Assembly (NCBI GenBank): GCA_017792445.1
Contig: CP051232.1
Span: 4,066,001 to 4,130,000, forward strand
Direction: 5' to 3'
DNA length: 64,000 bases
From: Maritimibacter sp.
GTDB lineage: Bacteria > Pseudomonadota > Alphaproteobacteria > Rhodobacterales > Rhodobacteraceae
The notes beneath the pieces were generated by a model. That model saw nothing but the letters and a program-made list of their open reading frames with translations, was not told where the DNA came from and did not search any database. This document shows positions 1 to 9,018 of this stretch, one piece after another (the first letter of the stretch is position 1; each line of letters opens with the position of its first letter). Both the position numbers and the translations under genes were made by a program.

Positions 1-679
1 TCAGCGCCTCTTCCTCGGTTAGCCCGCGCCAGCGCGGTTCGGTCGACAGGATGATCGTGCCCTCGCTGTCGGTCACGATGACGGCGTCCGAAATCGTCGA
101 CCAGCTTTGCTCGTACTTGCGCAGATCGACCTCGACCACGATCACGCCGATCAGTTCGCCGCCCGCCTCGATCCGGCGCGAATACGAGAACTGCATCGCG
201 CCACTGTCATTCTGGACCGCGTTGAAGACCGTCTCGTTCGACCGCAAAGCCTCGATAAAATAGGGGGCCTGACGATGCGCGGATCCGATCCGGCCCCGGT
301 CGGTGGCAGCCACGGTCCGGCCGCTGGCGTCGAGCATCATGATCGAGGCGGCGCCAATCTCGTCCTTCACCGAGATCAGACGCAGCGAGGTCTGACTGAA
401 GTCCGCCGAGTTCAGCGCGCCGATCAGCACCGGGTCGCGCGACAGCAGCAGCGGCACGATCGAGTTCCGCTGAAGTTCGCTTTGCAGGTTGCCGGCGTAC
501 AGCGTCTGCCGCACCTCGGCGCGGTTCTTGGTCGAGACGGTGTAGCGTTCGGTCAGGAACTGGTTAGTGAACCAGACCACGGCGACGGCGGCGCCGATGA
601 AGACGACAAGCAACGCCCGCACCCGCCACGATAGCGCGGTGCGCACGGGGTCGTTGTGCACGTCTTTGGTCTCGGTCAT
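1..679 (-). CDS. DctB-like sensor histidine kinase, N-terminal part (cut by window edge)
   Basis: Open reading frame entering from the left edge; the ATG at 679 gives 226 visible residues. A short cytoplasmic N-terminus is followed by one membrane segment (about residues 22-38) and a periplasmic region resembling the double-PAS sensor of DctB-type C4-dicarboxylate kinases (SRDPVLIGAL near residue 82, then a domain ending IVTDSEGTIILSTEPRWRG). The second membrane segment, the histidine box and the ATPase domain would lie outside the window, so kinase identity is inferred from the sensor half only. It starts 46 bases after purQ on the same strand and may be read through from the purine operon. 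Confidence 0.75.
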   Translation of the reverse strand, partial: MTETKDVHNDPVRTALSWRVRALLVVFIGAAVAVVWFTNQFLTERYTVSTKNRAEVRQTLYAGNLQSELQRNSIVPLLLSRDPVLIGALNSADFSQTSLRLISVKDEIGAASIMMLDASGRTVAATDRGRIGSAHRQAPYFIEALRSNETVFNAVQNDSGAMQFSYSRRIEAGGELIGVIVVEVDLRKYEQSWSTISDAVIVTDSEGTIILSTEPRWRGLTEEEAL

Positions 680-725
680 TGCGTCAATCTAGAGCCACGG
701 CGCACCGCGCTCAAGCGCAGGGCGA

Positions 726-1394
726 TCAGGCGGGTTCCACCAGACCGGCGATTGCGCGGAAGACCGCCGCTCCGTCGGTGCCACCATGCGCTTCATCCAC
801 AGCCCGCTCGGGGTGCGGCATCAGGCCCAGCACCCGGCGATTCTCGGACAGCACGCCCGCTATGTCCGCAACCGAGCCGTTCGGGTTGTCGGCATAGGTG
901 AATGCGATGCGGTCGTCGCCCTGAAGTTGCTTCAGCGTCTCGGGATCGCAGACATAGTTGCCGTCGTGATGCGCCACCGGCAGGTGGATCACCTGCCCGT
1001 CCGAATACTCGCGCGTGAACACGCTGTCGGTCGTGGCGACACGCAGGCCCACGCTGCGGCAGATGAACTTCAGCCCCGAGTTCCGCATCAGCGCGCCCGG
1101 CAGCAACCCGGTCTCGGTCAGCACCTGAAAACCGTTGCAGATGCCGATGGCGTGGCCGCCGGCATGGACGAAATCGATCAGCGCGCGGGTGATCGGCGAC
1201 TGGGCCGCGATGGCGCCGCAGCGCAGGTAATCGCCGTACGAGAAGCCGCCGGGAACGCCCACGATGTCCAGCCCGGCAGGAAGCGTGGTGTCCTTGTGCC
1301 AGACCATCGTGACCTCGGCGCCAGCGCGCTCGAAGGCCACCGCAAGGTCGCGGTCGCAGTTGGAGCCGGGATAGACGATGACGGCGGCTTTCAT
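726..1394 (-). CDS. purQ: Phosphoribosylformylglycinamidine synthase, glutaminase subunit PurQ
   Basis: A 222-residue class I glutamine amidotransferase that supplies ammonia to PurL for converting FGAR to FGAM in purine synthesis. The nucleophile elbow GICNGF holds Cys86, and the catalytic His194 and Glu196 lie in MPHPERAV. The N-terminus MKAAVIVYPGSNCDRD is typical of PurQ, which fixes the start at 1394. Length is normal. It is the last purine gene of a minus-strand operon whose upstream partner purS is separated from it by two non-purine genes. PurL itself is not in the window. Confidence 0.97.
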   Translation of the reverse strand: MKAAVIVYPGSNCDRDLAVAFERAGAEVTMVWHKDTTLPAGLDIVGVPGGFSYGDYLRCGAIAAQSPITRALIDFVHAGGHAIGICNGFQVLTETGLLPGALMRNSGLKFICRSVGLRVATTDSVFTREYSDGQVIHLPVAHHDGNYVCDPETLKQLQGDDRIAFTYADNPNGSVADIAGVLSENRRVLGLMPHPERAVDEAHGGTDGAAVFRAIAGLVEPA

Positions 1395-1405
1395 GTGCGG
1401 TCTCC

Positions 1406-2449
1406 TCAGGACGAGAAATCGGTGATGACGGCGACGCCCGGCGGGGCGGGCGCGTCGAAGGCGGCAAGTTCGGTGCTGGCCTCTGACAGGCCGATGCGGC
1501 GGGCGATAAGCGGGGTCAGGTCCACCTGCCCGCCTTCGATCAGCGACAGAAGGCTTGGGTAACGGTGGGCCGGCATGCCGCGTGTACCATAGATCGCAAG
1601 CTGACCGGAATAGACGGCGTCCATCGGCAACGGCATCGTGACATGGCTTCCGGCGGGCATGCCCACCTGCACCATCCGGCCGAGTTTGCGAAGCGAAAGC
1701 AAAGCATTGCGGGTCGTTTCGGTGATGCCGAGCGCCTCGACCGCGACGTGTGCGCCGCCGCCGGTGATCTCGCGCAGGTGCGCCACCGGGTCGCCCTTCG
1801 AGGCGTCGATGGCGGCGTCCGCGCCAAGGTCCTGCGCGTGGTCCAGCTTTTCGCCCACCACGTCCACCACCGCGACCCGCGCGCCAAGGGCGCGGCCCAG
1901 CAGCATCGCGGACAGCCCGACGCCGCCGGTACCCCAGACGGCAAGCCATTCACCCGCCCGCAGCCCGGCGCGGCCGGTCAGAGCGTGCCACGCGGTCGTC
2001 ACCCGGCAGCCAAGCGCCGCGGCAAGCGCCGGGTCCATGCTGTCGGGCAGCCGGGTCAGGTTCACGTCGGCATGGGCGACCGCGATCCGCTCGGCAAAGG
2101 CACCCGCCACGGTAAAGCCGGGGACGACCTGCGTGGGACAGGTGGTCTGGTTGCCGGACTGGCAGGCCGGACACTGGCCGCAGGCAAGGATGAACGGCGC
2201 GATCACGCGGTCGCCGCGTTTCCAGCGGGTGACGCGTGCGCCGGTCTCGACCACGGTGCCGCAGTATTCGTGACCCGGCACGTGGGGCAACACGATGTCG
2301 GGGTCGGTGCCGGTCCACGCATGCCAGTCGGACCGGCAGACGCCACAGGCCAGCACGTCCAGAACGACGCCGTCTTCCGGGCAGGTCGGGTCGGCAAGCG
2401 TCTGAACGTCCAGCGGTTTGCGATATTCTGTAAGGACGGCGGCTTTCAT
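1406..2449 (-). CDS. Zinc-dependent medium-chain alcohol dehydrogenase
   Basis: A 347-residue medium-chain dehydrogenase. Catalytic zinc ligands Cys38 (GVCRSDWH) and His60-Glu61 (PGHEY) are present, as are the four structural-zinc cysteines 90, 93, 96 and 104. The nucleotide fold shows GTGGVG at 173-178. The substrate cannot be told from sequence; alcohol, aldehyde or sugar-alcohol oxidation are all possible. The start overlaps the end of the DUF3592 gene by four bases (ATGA), and the stop is 11 bases before purQ, so it is transcribed and probably translationally coupled within the purine operon. This is an unusual place for an oxidoreductase. Confidence 0.9.
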   Translation of the reverse strand: MKAAVLTEYRKPLDVQTLADPTCPEDGVVLDVLACGVCRSDWHAWTGTDPDIVLPHVPGHEYCGTVVETGARVTRWKRGDRVIAPFILACGQCPACQSGNQTTCPTQVVPGFTVAGAFAERIAVAHADVNLTRLPDSMDPALAAALGCRVTTAWHALTGRAGLRAGEWLAVWGTGGVGLSAMLLGRALGARVAVVDVVGEKLDHAQDLGADAAIDASKGDPVAHLREITGGGAHVAVEALGITETTRNALLSLRKLGRMVQVGMPAGSHVTMPLPMDAVYSGQLAIYGTRGMPAHRYPSLLSLIEGGQVDLTPLIARRIGLSEASTELAAFDAPAPPGVAVITDFSS

Positions 2450-2955
2450 GCGGTCTGACCTTTCGTGCTCCGTTTCCAGCGCAGCAGGCGCAGGGTGCCC
2501 AACAGCGCGACGACCGACAGCACAGCGCCAATCGCCATGACGATGAGTCCGGCGGCGAAATTCACCAGCCCGGGCAGCAGGACGTCGGTCTTGCGGTTCG
2601 GGTGGTAGCGGATTTCCATGCGGTCACCCACGGCAAACCTGGCGTCGGTGTAGGACATGCCGGTGCTCGCCTCGGTCTCGGCGCCGTCGGTCCAGGTATA
2701 GCGGAACACCGGGCCATAGGTTTTCGAGCCCTTGCCAAACATCCCGTCGCCTTCCCACTCGTAGACCCGCACCACCTCTCCCTCCGCCGGAACGAAGGTC
2801 ATGTGGCGCCAGCCTTCCCAAGCCACCAGGATCACGCCGGCAAGGACGAACAGCACCGGCGCGACCCAGACCAGCACCCAAAGACGCCACCCGATCTCTC
2901 TGCGACCATCCGGCGTCGTGCGCCACAGGAAGGTCCGGGAGGTCGGGACGACCAT
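2446..2955 (-). CDS. DUF3592-type membrane protein
   Basis: A 169-residue protein with two predicted membrane helices (about residues 27-46 and 132-154) enclosing an extracytoplasmic domain of about 85 residues. The domain has the DUF3592 look: a GEVVRVYEWEG strand, a FRYTWTDG strand and a terminal MEIRYHPNRKTDVLLPG. Function is unknown for the family. It begins one base after the purS stop codon and overlaps the dehydrogenase start by four bases, so it is tightly embedded in the purine operon. Confidence 0.75.
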   Translation of the reverse strand: MVVPTSRTFLWRTTPDGRREIGWRLWVLVWVAPVLFVLAGVILVAWEGWRHMTFVPAEGEVVRVYEWEGDGMFGKGSKTYGPVFRYTWTDGAETEASTGMSYTDARFAVGDRMEIRYHPNRKTDVLLPGLVNFAAGLIVMAIGAVLSVVALLGTLRLLRWKRSTKGQTA

Positions 2956-2956
2956 C

Positions 2957-3196
2957 TCAGCCGATCTCGATCTCGTAGCTTTCGATCACCGTGTTCGCGA
3001 GCAGCTTCTCGCACATGGCGGTGACATTCGCGCGGGCGGTCTCGGCGTCGGTTTCGGCAAGGTCCAGCTCGATCAGCTTGCCCTGCCGGACGCCTTCGAC
3101 GCCGTCGAACCCGAGCGAGCCCAGTGCGTGCCGCACCGCTTCGCCCTGCGGGTCGAGGACCCCGTTCTTCAGCATCACCTGAACCCGTGCCTTCAT
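2957..3196 (-). CDS. purS: Phosphoribosylformylglycinamidine synthase subunit PurS
   Basis: A 79-residue protein starting MKARVQVMLKNGVLDPQG, the characteristic PurS N-terminus. PurS bridges PurL and PurQ in the small-subunit FGAM synthase of organisms lacking the fused enzyme. An ATG two codons upstream (3202) is possible, but the family start favours 3196. It lies 67 bases downstream of purC and directly before the inserted DUF3592 gene. Confidence 0.95.
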   Translation of the reverse strand: MKARVQVMLKNGVLDPQGEAVRHALGSLGFDGVEGVRQGKLIELDLAETDAETARANVTAMCEKLLANTVIESYEIEIG

Positions 3197-3263
3197 GTGC
3201 ATTCCCCCGGGGCCCCTGCCCGTCTTTCTTCAGTCAGCGAACCGCATGCAAGCGGTGTCGCTT

Positions 3264-4025
3264 TCAATTGATCAGATGCGGCTTCGTCGCGTGGGTGACG
3301 TTCGACGGAAGCACGCCAAGCCGCCGGGCGACTTCGGTGTAGGCGTCCGCGAGGTTGCCCAGATCGCGGCGGAACACGTCCTTGTCCAGCTTCTGGCCGG
3401 TCTCCATGTCCCACAGGCGGCACGAATCCGGGCTGATTTCGTCGGCGACGATCAGGCGCTGGAAGTCGTTGTCCCAGACGCGGCCGATCTCGATCTTGAA
3501 ATCCACCAGACGGATGCCGACGGCCAGCATGACGCCGGACATGAAGTCGTTCACGCGCAGCGCAAGTGCCACCATGTCGTCAAGGTCCTGCTGGGCGGCC
3601 CAGCCGAAGGCGATGATGTGCTCTTCGGTGACCAGCGGATCCCCAAGCGCATCGTCCTTGTAATAGAACTCGATGATCGGGCGCGGCAGCGCGGTGCCTT
3701 CGGCGATGCCAAGCCGCTTCGACAGCGAGCCGGCGGCCACGTTGCGGACGACCACTTCAAGCGGAATGATCTCGACCTGACGGATCAGCTGCTCGCGCAT
3801 GTTGATGCGCTTGATGAAGTGCGTCGGCACGCCGATGTTGTTGAGGCCCGTCATGAAGTATTCGGACAGGCGGTTGTTCAGAACCCCCTTGCCGTCGATG
3901 ACGTCTTTCTTCTCGGCGTTGAACGCGGTGGCGTCGTCCTTGAAGTACTGCACCAGCGTGCCGGGCTCGGGGCCCTCGTACAGGATCTTCGCCTTGCCCT
4001 CGTAAAGCTTCTTGCGCCTTGCCAT
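3264..4025 (-). CDS. purC: SAICAR synthase (phosphoribosylaminoimidazole-succinocarboxamide synthase)
   Basis: A 253-residue ATP-dependent ligase joining CAIR and aspartate to give SAICAR in purine synthesis. The N-terminus [18 protein letters not shown], the [13 protein letters not shown] segment and the [12 protein letters not shown] motif are typical. The ATG at 4025 fits the family start; a longer reading extends upstream but lacks family support. It heads the minus-strand purine cluster and is divergent from the DUF1476 gene, with about 150 bases of shared promoter region between them. Confidence 0.97.
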   Translation of the reverse strand: MARRKKLYEGKAKILYEGPEPGTLVQYFKDDATAFNAEKKDVIDGKGVLNNRLSEYFMTGLNNIGVPTHFIKRINMREQLIRQVEIIPLEVVVRNVAAGSLSKRLGIAEGTALPRPIIEFYYKDDALGDPLVTEEHIIAFGWAAQQDLDDMVALALRVNDFMSGVMLAVGIRLVDFKIEIGRVWDNDFQRLIVADEISPDSCRLWDMETGQKLDKDVFRRDLGNLADAYTEVARRLGVLPSNVTHATKPHLIN

Positions 4026-4175
4026 GGAATCTCCGATCGGATGGGGTAGGTGTCCCTTCCCTGAGCGGCCCCTATAGGCCAGAAGGCCGCACATCGCAAG
4101 ACAAGCCGGGCCTTGCCTAACGCGGGTGCCGCGGGCATATGGGGAACGACCGGAACGAGAGCCCGAGAGGACCCG

Positions 4176-4496
4176 ATGACCACCTTCGACGATCGCGAGA
4201 ACGCCTTCGAGAACAAGTTCGCCCACGATGCCGAGATGCAATTCAAGGCCGAGGCGCGGCGCAACAAGCTTCTGGGCCTCTGGGCCGCCGAACTGCTGGG
4301 CAAGTCCGGCTCGGAAGCCGACGAGTACGCCAAGGAAGTGATCCGCGCCGATTTCGAGGAAGCCGGTGACGAGGATGTGTACCGCAAGGTGTCCGGCGAT
4401 CTGCAAGGCAAGGCCGACGAAGCCACGATCCGCGGCAAGATGGCCGAGCTGATGACCGTCGCCAAGGCGCAGCTGATGCAGGAACTGCCGGAATAA
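4176..4496 (+). CDS. DUF1476 protein, ATP-synthase zeta-type inhibitor
   Basis: A 106-residue, highly charged helical protein ([20 protein letters not shown] start). DUF1476 proteins of alphaproteobacteria include the zeta subunit of Paracoccus denitrificans F1Fo-ATP synthase, whose N-terminal helix inhibits ATP hydrolysis. The N-terminal [15 protein letters not shown] segment corresponds to that inhibitory region. The ATG at 4176 follows a GAGAGG ribosome-binding site. The inhibitor role is inferred from family membership; the ATP synthase genes are not in the window. Confidence 0.85.
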   Translation: MTTFDDRENAFENKFAHDAEMQFKAEARRNKLLGLWAAELLGKSGSEADEYAKEVIRADFEEAGDEDVYRKVSGDLQGKADEATIRGKMAELMTVAKAQLMQELPE

Positions 4497-4695
4497 TCCG
4501 GACGTCCCCATGAACGACACGCGCCGGCGGCATCGACCGGCGGCGCGCTTCCGGATCTTGCGTCCCTGTCAAGGAACGCGCCGGACCACCTTCCCCAACC
4601 CGTCCTGTTAACCACCCGGCCCGTCTTTCACGGGTCTTAAGCCTTTGCGAAGGGCTTGTGGCGTATCGCACTCGCGGGGCTGGCCGGAGGGTTAG

Positions 4696-6594
4696 ATGGC
4701 GCACCGCGCGGCGGCGGACACGACGACCGATACCGAGAACGAGGATGGACTGCGCGCGCTGCTGACGCGGCAGCTTATGCCGCTGGGGCTGCTGGTGGTC
4801 GTGGGCTACGTGCTGGTGCGGCAGGTGGCGGCGATGGATTTGCGGTCGGTGCTGGCGGCGGCGGGCGACATCGGTCCGGGGCAGTGGCTGGTGGCGGTGC
4901 TTGCCACCATCGGCAGTTTCTGGGCCTTCGGGCGGTTCGAATGGGTCATGCACCGGCTTGGCGCCACCGGCGCGCCGGAACGCTATGCCCAGATCGCCGG
5001 GATCGGCGCGGTGGGCGCGTCGCAACTGACGGGGTTCGGCCTGCTGACCGGCACGCTGGCGCGGTGGCGGATGTTTCCGGACATGACGGTCTGGCAGGCG
5101 ACGCGGCTGACGGTCGGCGTCTCGGTCGCCTTCATGCTGTGCCTCTCGGTGCTGGCCGCGGCGATGCTGACGGTGACGCCGGTCCTTCCCGGCGGCTGGC
5201 GCGCGCTTGCCGCGGCGGGGGTGCTGGCGGCGCTGGCGCTGTTCGCGATGTCGCTTTGGCGGCCCAGGCAGCTGCTGCACATGCGCCGGGCCCTGCCGCC
5301 CATCCGGGCGCAGGTGCGGCTGATGATCTACACCGCCGCGGACACCGGCTTTGCCGCGCTGGCGCTGTACGCCTTGCTGCCGAAAGACGCCCTGCCCGCG
5401 CCGGACCTGTTCTATGCCGTTTTCCTGCTGGCGCTGTTCGCCGGGCTGTTCGGCACCACACCTGGCGGCGTCGGCCCGTTCGAATATATCTCGCTGACCT
5501 TCCTGCCCCACCTGCCCGAGCCCGAGTTGCTGGCCGCGATCATGGGGTTCCGGCTGGTGTATTTCGCCCTGCCCGCCTCTGTCTCGCTGCTGATCCTTCT
5601 AGCCGGCCCGGCGCTGCGGCGGCGCGAGGATACCGACAGGCCACGGCTGGACCCGGTGATCGCCGCCCATGTGCCGCCGGTCAAAGCGCAGGCGCTGGCC
5701 TACACCGCCCGCCGGGCCGAGGCGGGGCTGATCCGGCAGGGCGCGTTCGACCTGCTGTGCAACGCGCATCACCTGCCCCTGTCGATGGTGGCGCTGACCG
5801 GGCAAAGCCTGATCATGCTGTCCGACCCGCTTCGGCCCGGACAGGACCCCGCCGTTGCGCTGCAGGCGCTGGACCGCGCGGCCGAGGATCGGTTGCGGGT
5901 GCCCTGCGTCTACAAATGCGGCGGGCGCACCGCCGCCGCCGCGCGCCGGCTGGGATGGTCGGTGGTGCCCGTATCGCACGAGGCCTGGCTGGACCCGCGC
6001 CGGTTTGACCTTGAAACATCCTCGCGCAGGCAATTGCGGCGGCAGGTCCGCAAGGCAGAGAAATCCGGGCTGACAGTGGTGTCGGACTGGGGCGCGGCAC
6101 TGCCTTTGGCGGAAATGCGGGCGCTGGCCGAGACGCGGACAAAGGCGCGGGGCTTCTCGATGGGCGTGTTCTCGGCCTTCTACGTGGCGGCGCAGCGCTG
6201 TCACCTCGCCTATGACGGCGACCGGCTGGTGGCGTTCCTGACCTTCCACGAAAGCCATGACGAGCAGACGCTGGACCTTGTCGTGCATGGCGCCGACGCG
6301 CCGCAGGGCACCATGCACCTTCTGGTGACCCGCGCGATCGAGGCGGCGGCGGCCGAGGGGTGCACCCGCCTGTCGCTGGCCGCCGTTCCGCGCGACTGGC
6401 CGCTGCCCAGGCTGCTGGCGCAGACGTTCCGCAGCATCTCGGGCTCGGATGGGCTGCGGCGCTTCAAGACCAGCTTCGACCCGTCGTGGGAGACGCTGTA
6501 TGTCGCCGCCCCGACGCCTGCGAACCTGATGCTGGCGGCGGTCGATCTGGCAGACCGGATCACCCGCCCGCGCGAGGCCAAGACGCCACGCTGA
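4696..6594 (+). CDS. MprF-like membrane protein: multi-helix flippase-type domain plus DUF2156 transferase domain
   Basis: A 632-residue protein. The first ~310 residues hold about eight hydrophobic helices of the UPF0104/flippase type (GTTPGGVGPFEY near residue 254). The C-terminal ~300 residues resemble the DUF2156 aminoacyl-tRNA-dependent transferase domain of MprF, with SRRQLRRQVRKAEKSGL, FSMGVF and VVHGADAPQGTMHLL segments. MprF proteins make lysyl- or alanyl-phosphatidylglycerol and move it across the membrane, reducing surface charge. The membrane part is shorter than in full-length MprF (about 840 residues), so synthase and flippase roles need testing. A GGAGG ribosome-binding site precedes the ATG. 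Confidence 0.8.
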   Translation: MAHRAAADTTTDTENEDGLRALLTRQLMPLGLLVVVGYVLVRQVAAMDLRSVLAAAGDIGPGQWLVAVLATIGSFWAFGRFEWVMHRLGATGAPERYAQIAGIGAVGASQLTGFGLLTGTLARWRMFPDMTVWQATRLTVGVSVAFMLCLSVLAAAMLTVTPVLPGGWRALAAAGVLAALALFAMSLWRPRQLLHMRRALPPIRAQVRLMIYTAADTGFAALALYALLPKDALPAPDLFYAVFLLALFAGLFGTTPGGVGPFEYISLTFLPHLPEPELLAAIMGFRLVYFALPASVSLLILLAGPALRRREDTDRPRLDPVIAAHVPPVKAQALAYTARRAEAGLIRQGAFDLLCNAHHLPLSMVALTGQSLIMLSDPLRPGQDPAVALQALDRAAEDRLRVPCVYKCGGRTAAAARRLGWSVVPVSHEAWLDPRRFDLETSSRRQLRRQVRKAEKSGLTVVSDWGAALPLAEMRALAETRTKARGFSMGVFSAFYVAAQRCHLAYDGDRLVAFLTFHESHDEQTLDLVVHGADAPQGTMHLLVTRAIEAAAAEGCTRLSLAAVPRDWPLPRLLAQTFRSISGSDGLRRFKTSFDPSWETLYVAAPTPANLMLAAVDLADRITRPREAKTPR

Positions 6595-6604
6595 TGCCAT
6601 AAAC

Positions 6605-6651
6605 ATGAGGTCAAACTCATCAGGATTATGACGATTATCAATTTGCGTCAT
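6605..6651. promoter_or_regulatory. Pair of inverted repeats upstream of the homocysteine methyltransferase gene
   Basis: Two dyads lie in the AT-richer leader 77-123 bases before the ATG: ATGAG-N6-CTCAT at 6605-6620 and ATGACG-N12-CGTCAT at 6628-6651. Both share an ATGA/TCAT outer edge. They may be operator sites for a methionine-cycle regulator; this is inference from symmetry and position only. Confidence 0.35.
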
Positions 6652-6727
6652 GAAGCCACGAGTGGCATCAGCAGCCTCTATCGGGACGTGCGCTTTGCGC
6701 GGCCCCTTTCAGCATTGGAACAGTACC

Positions 6728-7744
6728 ATGAGTGACGCCCTGTCCCGCATGCTTGCCGACCGCGAATGGATCCTCGCGGACGGCGCGACCGGCACCAACC
6801 TCTTCAACATGGGCCTGTCTTCCGGCGACGCGCCCGAGTTCTGGAACGTCGACGAGCCCGACAAGATCCGCGCGCTGTACAAGGGCGCGGTGGACGCGGG
6901 CAGCGACCTGTTCCTGACCAACTCGTTCGGCTCGAATGCGTCGCGGCTGAAACTGCACGACGCCGCCGACCGGGTGCGCGAGTTCTCGCGCGCCGCCGCT
7001 GAGCTGGGCCGCGAGATCGCCGATTCCGCGGGCCGCCCGGTGATCGTCGCGGGCTCGATGGGCCCGACCGGAGAGATCATGGCGCCGATGGGCAGCCTGA
7101 CCCACGAGATCGCGGTCGAGATGTTCCACGAACAGGCCGAGGGTCTGAAGGAAGGCGGCGCCGACGTGCTGTGGGTCGAGACGATCAGCGCCCCCGAAGA
7201 GATGAAAGCCGCCGCCGAGGCCGCGAAGCTGGCGGACATGCCCTTCGTCGCGACGATGAGCTTTGACACCGCTGGCCGCACCATGATGGGCCTGACCTCG
7301 CAGGCCTGGGCGACGCTGGCCGAGAAGCTGGTGCAGGTGCCCGAAGCCTTTGGCGCGAACTGCGGCGTGGGCGCGTCGGACCTGCTGCGCACCGTGCTGG
7401 GTCTGTCCAGCCAGGGCAGCAGCATCCCGATCGTCGCCAAGGGCAACGCGGGTATCCCGAAATACGTCGACGGTCACATCCACTATGACGGCACCCCGGA
7501 ATTGATGGCGGAATACGCGATCATGGCCCGCAACTCGGGCGCCACGATCATCGGCGGCTGCTGCGGCACCATGCCAGAGCATCTGGAAAAGATGCGCGAG
7601 GCGCTGGAGACGACGCCGAAGGGCGAACGCCCCTCGCTGGAGGAAATCGCCGCGAAGCTGGGCGGCTTCTCCTCCGCCAGTGACGGGACCGAGGCGGACG
7701 CCCCTGCCCCGGACCGCAGCCGCCGGCGCCGCCGCCGCGCGTGA
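6728..7744 (+). CDS. Homocysteine S-methyltransferase / betaine-homocysteine methyltransferase-type protein
   Basis: A 338-residue single-domain homocysteine methyltransferase. The three zinc cysteines are visible: Cys212 (NCGVG) and the pair Cys278-Cys279 (GGCCGTMPEH). The N-terminus DREWILADGATGTNLF matches the first domain of MetH. Such stand-alone proteins are annotated as betaine-homocysteine methyltransferases, but in roseobacters similar proteins act as one part of a split B12-dependent methionine synthase. A stand-alone corrinoid protein 1.3 kb downstream supports the latter. The C-terminus ends in an unusual basic run of seven arginines. The ATG at 6728 fits the family; an upstream in-frame start would add unmatched sequence. 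Confidence 0.85.
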   Translation: MSDALSRMLADREWILADGATGTNLFNMGLSSGDAPEFWNVDEPDKIRALYKGAVDAGSDLFLTNSFGSNASRLKLHDAADRVREFSRAAAELGREIADSAGRPVIVAGSMGPTGEIMAPMGSLTHEIAVEMFHEQAEGLKEGGADVLWVETISAPEEMKAAAEAAKLADMPFVATMSFDTAGRTMMGLTSQAWATLAEKLVQVPEAFGANCGVGASDLLRTVLGLSSQGSSIPIVAKGNAGIPKYVDGHIHYDGTPELMAEYAIMARNSGATIIGGCCGTMPEHLEKMREALETTPKGERPSLEEIAAKLGGFSSASDGTEADAPAPDRSRRRRRRA

Positions 7745-7778
7745 CGCGATGCGCCGCGGACCGGACACTGAAAGGCGG

Positions 7779-8858
7779 TCAGAACAGCTCCAGCTGGTCT
7801 CCCTTGCGCGGGGGGATGCGGAACTGCGTCGTGTCCAGCGGCGGCAGGTCGGTGGCCAGTCCCAGACGGCGGACTGCAAGGCGGAACCGCTGGTCGATCA
7901 GTTCGGCATAACCGCCCTGCCCGCGCATCCTGCGGCCCCACTCGGGGTCATAGTCCTTGCCGCCATGCGCCTCTCGCACCTTGTCCATCACCCGGTTCAG
8001 CCGGTCCGGGTAGGCTTCGGCCAGCCAGTCTCGAAACATCGGGCTGACCTCGTGCGGCAGGCGCAGCATGATCCAGCTTGCGGCGACCGCCCCGGCGTCG
8101 CGCCCGGCTTCGAGGATCTTCTCAAGCTCGGGATCGGTCAGCCCCGGGATCATCGGCGAGGCCATGATCCGCACCTGCACCCCCGCCGCCGCCAGCCTCT
8201 CGATCGCGCGCAGGCGACGTTCGGGCGACGGCACGCGCGGCTCCATCCGGCGGGCAAGGTCGCGGTCCAGCGTGGTGACCGAGATTCCCACCCGCACAAG
8301 GTTGTCGGCCGCCAGTTCGGACAGGATGTCTATGTCCCGCTCGATCAGCGTGCCCTTGGTCACGATCCCAACCGGATGCCGGAAATCCCGCAGCACCATG
8401 AGGATGCGGCGCATCAGCCCATAGTCCTTCTCTATCGGCTGGTAGGGGTCGGTGTTGGTGCCGATGGCGATGGTGCGCGGGCGATAGCGTTTCGCGGCCA
8501 GTTCCGCCGCCAGCACCTCTGGCGCGTCGGGCCGGGCGATCAGCCGGGTTTCGAAATCCAGCCCCGGCGACAGCCCGAGATAGGCATGCGTCGGGCGGGC
8601 GAAGCAGTAGATGCACCCATGCTCGCAGCCGCGGTAGGGATTGATCGACCGGTCGAAGGAAATGTCGGGCGACGTGTTCCGCGTGATGACCTTGCGCGGC
8701 CGCTCTTCCGAGACCTCGGTGCGCAATGGCGGCAGGTCCTCGTCCCGGTCCCAGCCGTCGTCGACGGCCACGGATGCCAGCCGGTCGAACCGGTTGGCCG
8801 GGTTGCCAAGCGCCGCGCGCCCTTTGCGCCGCTCTGCGGAAATCATGTGCGAGTCCAT
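7779..8858 (-). CDS. PA0069-family radical SAM protein
   Basis: A 359-residue radical SAM protein with the iron-sulfur motif CEHGCIYC (Cys78, Cys82, Cys85) just after NPYRG, a signature shared with the PA0069/SplB-like group. Later segments (GTNTDPYQPIEKDYGLMRR, RVGISVTTLDRDLARRMEPR) follow the family. The reaction is unknown; SplB relatives repair DNA photoproducts. Start could be 8858 or 8846, both in frame and close. It is convergent with the homocysteine methyltransferase (34-base gap) and divergent from the corrinoid gene (160-base gap). Confidence 0.88.
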   Translation of the reverse strand: MDSHMISAERRKGRAALGNPANRFDRLASVAVDDGWDRDEDLPPLRTEVSEERPRKVITRNTSPDISFDRSINPYRGCEHGCIYCFARPTHAYLGLSPGLDFETRLIARPDAPEVLAAELAAKRYRPRTIAIGTNTDPYQPIEKDYGLMRRILMVLRDFRHPVGIVTKGTLIERDIDILSELAADNLVRVGISVTTLDRDLARRMEPRVPSPERRLRAIERLAAAGVQVRIMASPMIPGLTDPELEKILEAGRDAGAVAASWIMLRLPHEVSPMFRDWLAEAYPDRLNRVMDKVREAHGGKDYDPEWGRRMRGQGGYAELIDQRFRLAVRRLGLATDLPPLDTTQFRIPPRKGDQLELF

Positions 8859-9018
8859 GGCGCGAAAATAGAACGTAAAGAGAACATCCGCCAGTGCAGA
8901 TTGACGCCCGCGTCGGTCGCGGCACCCTTGATGTCGCAATCTGCCGAGTGCAGCGCGGCGAAATCGCACAAAAAAATATCAAACCCCCGGCGCGGATGCG
9001 CCATTTCGGAGAGCGTTC

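Noticed and set aside
6595-6727. SAM- or SAH-type riboswitch upstream of the homocysteine methyltransferase
   Set aside because: Only short dyads are visible; I could not fit the conserved core of SAM-II, SAM-V or SAH riboswitches by eye.
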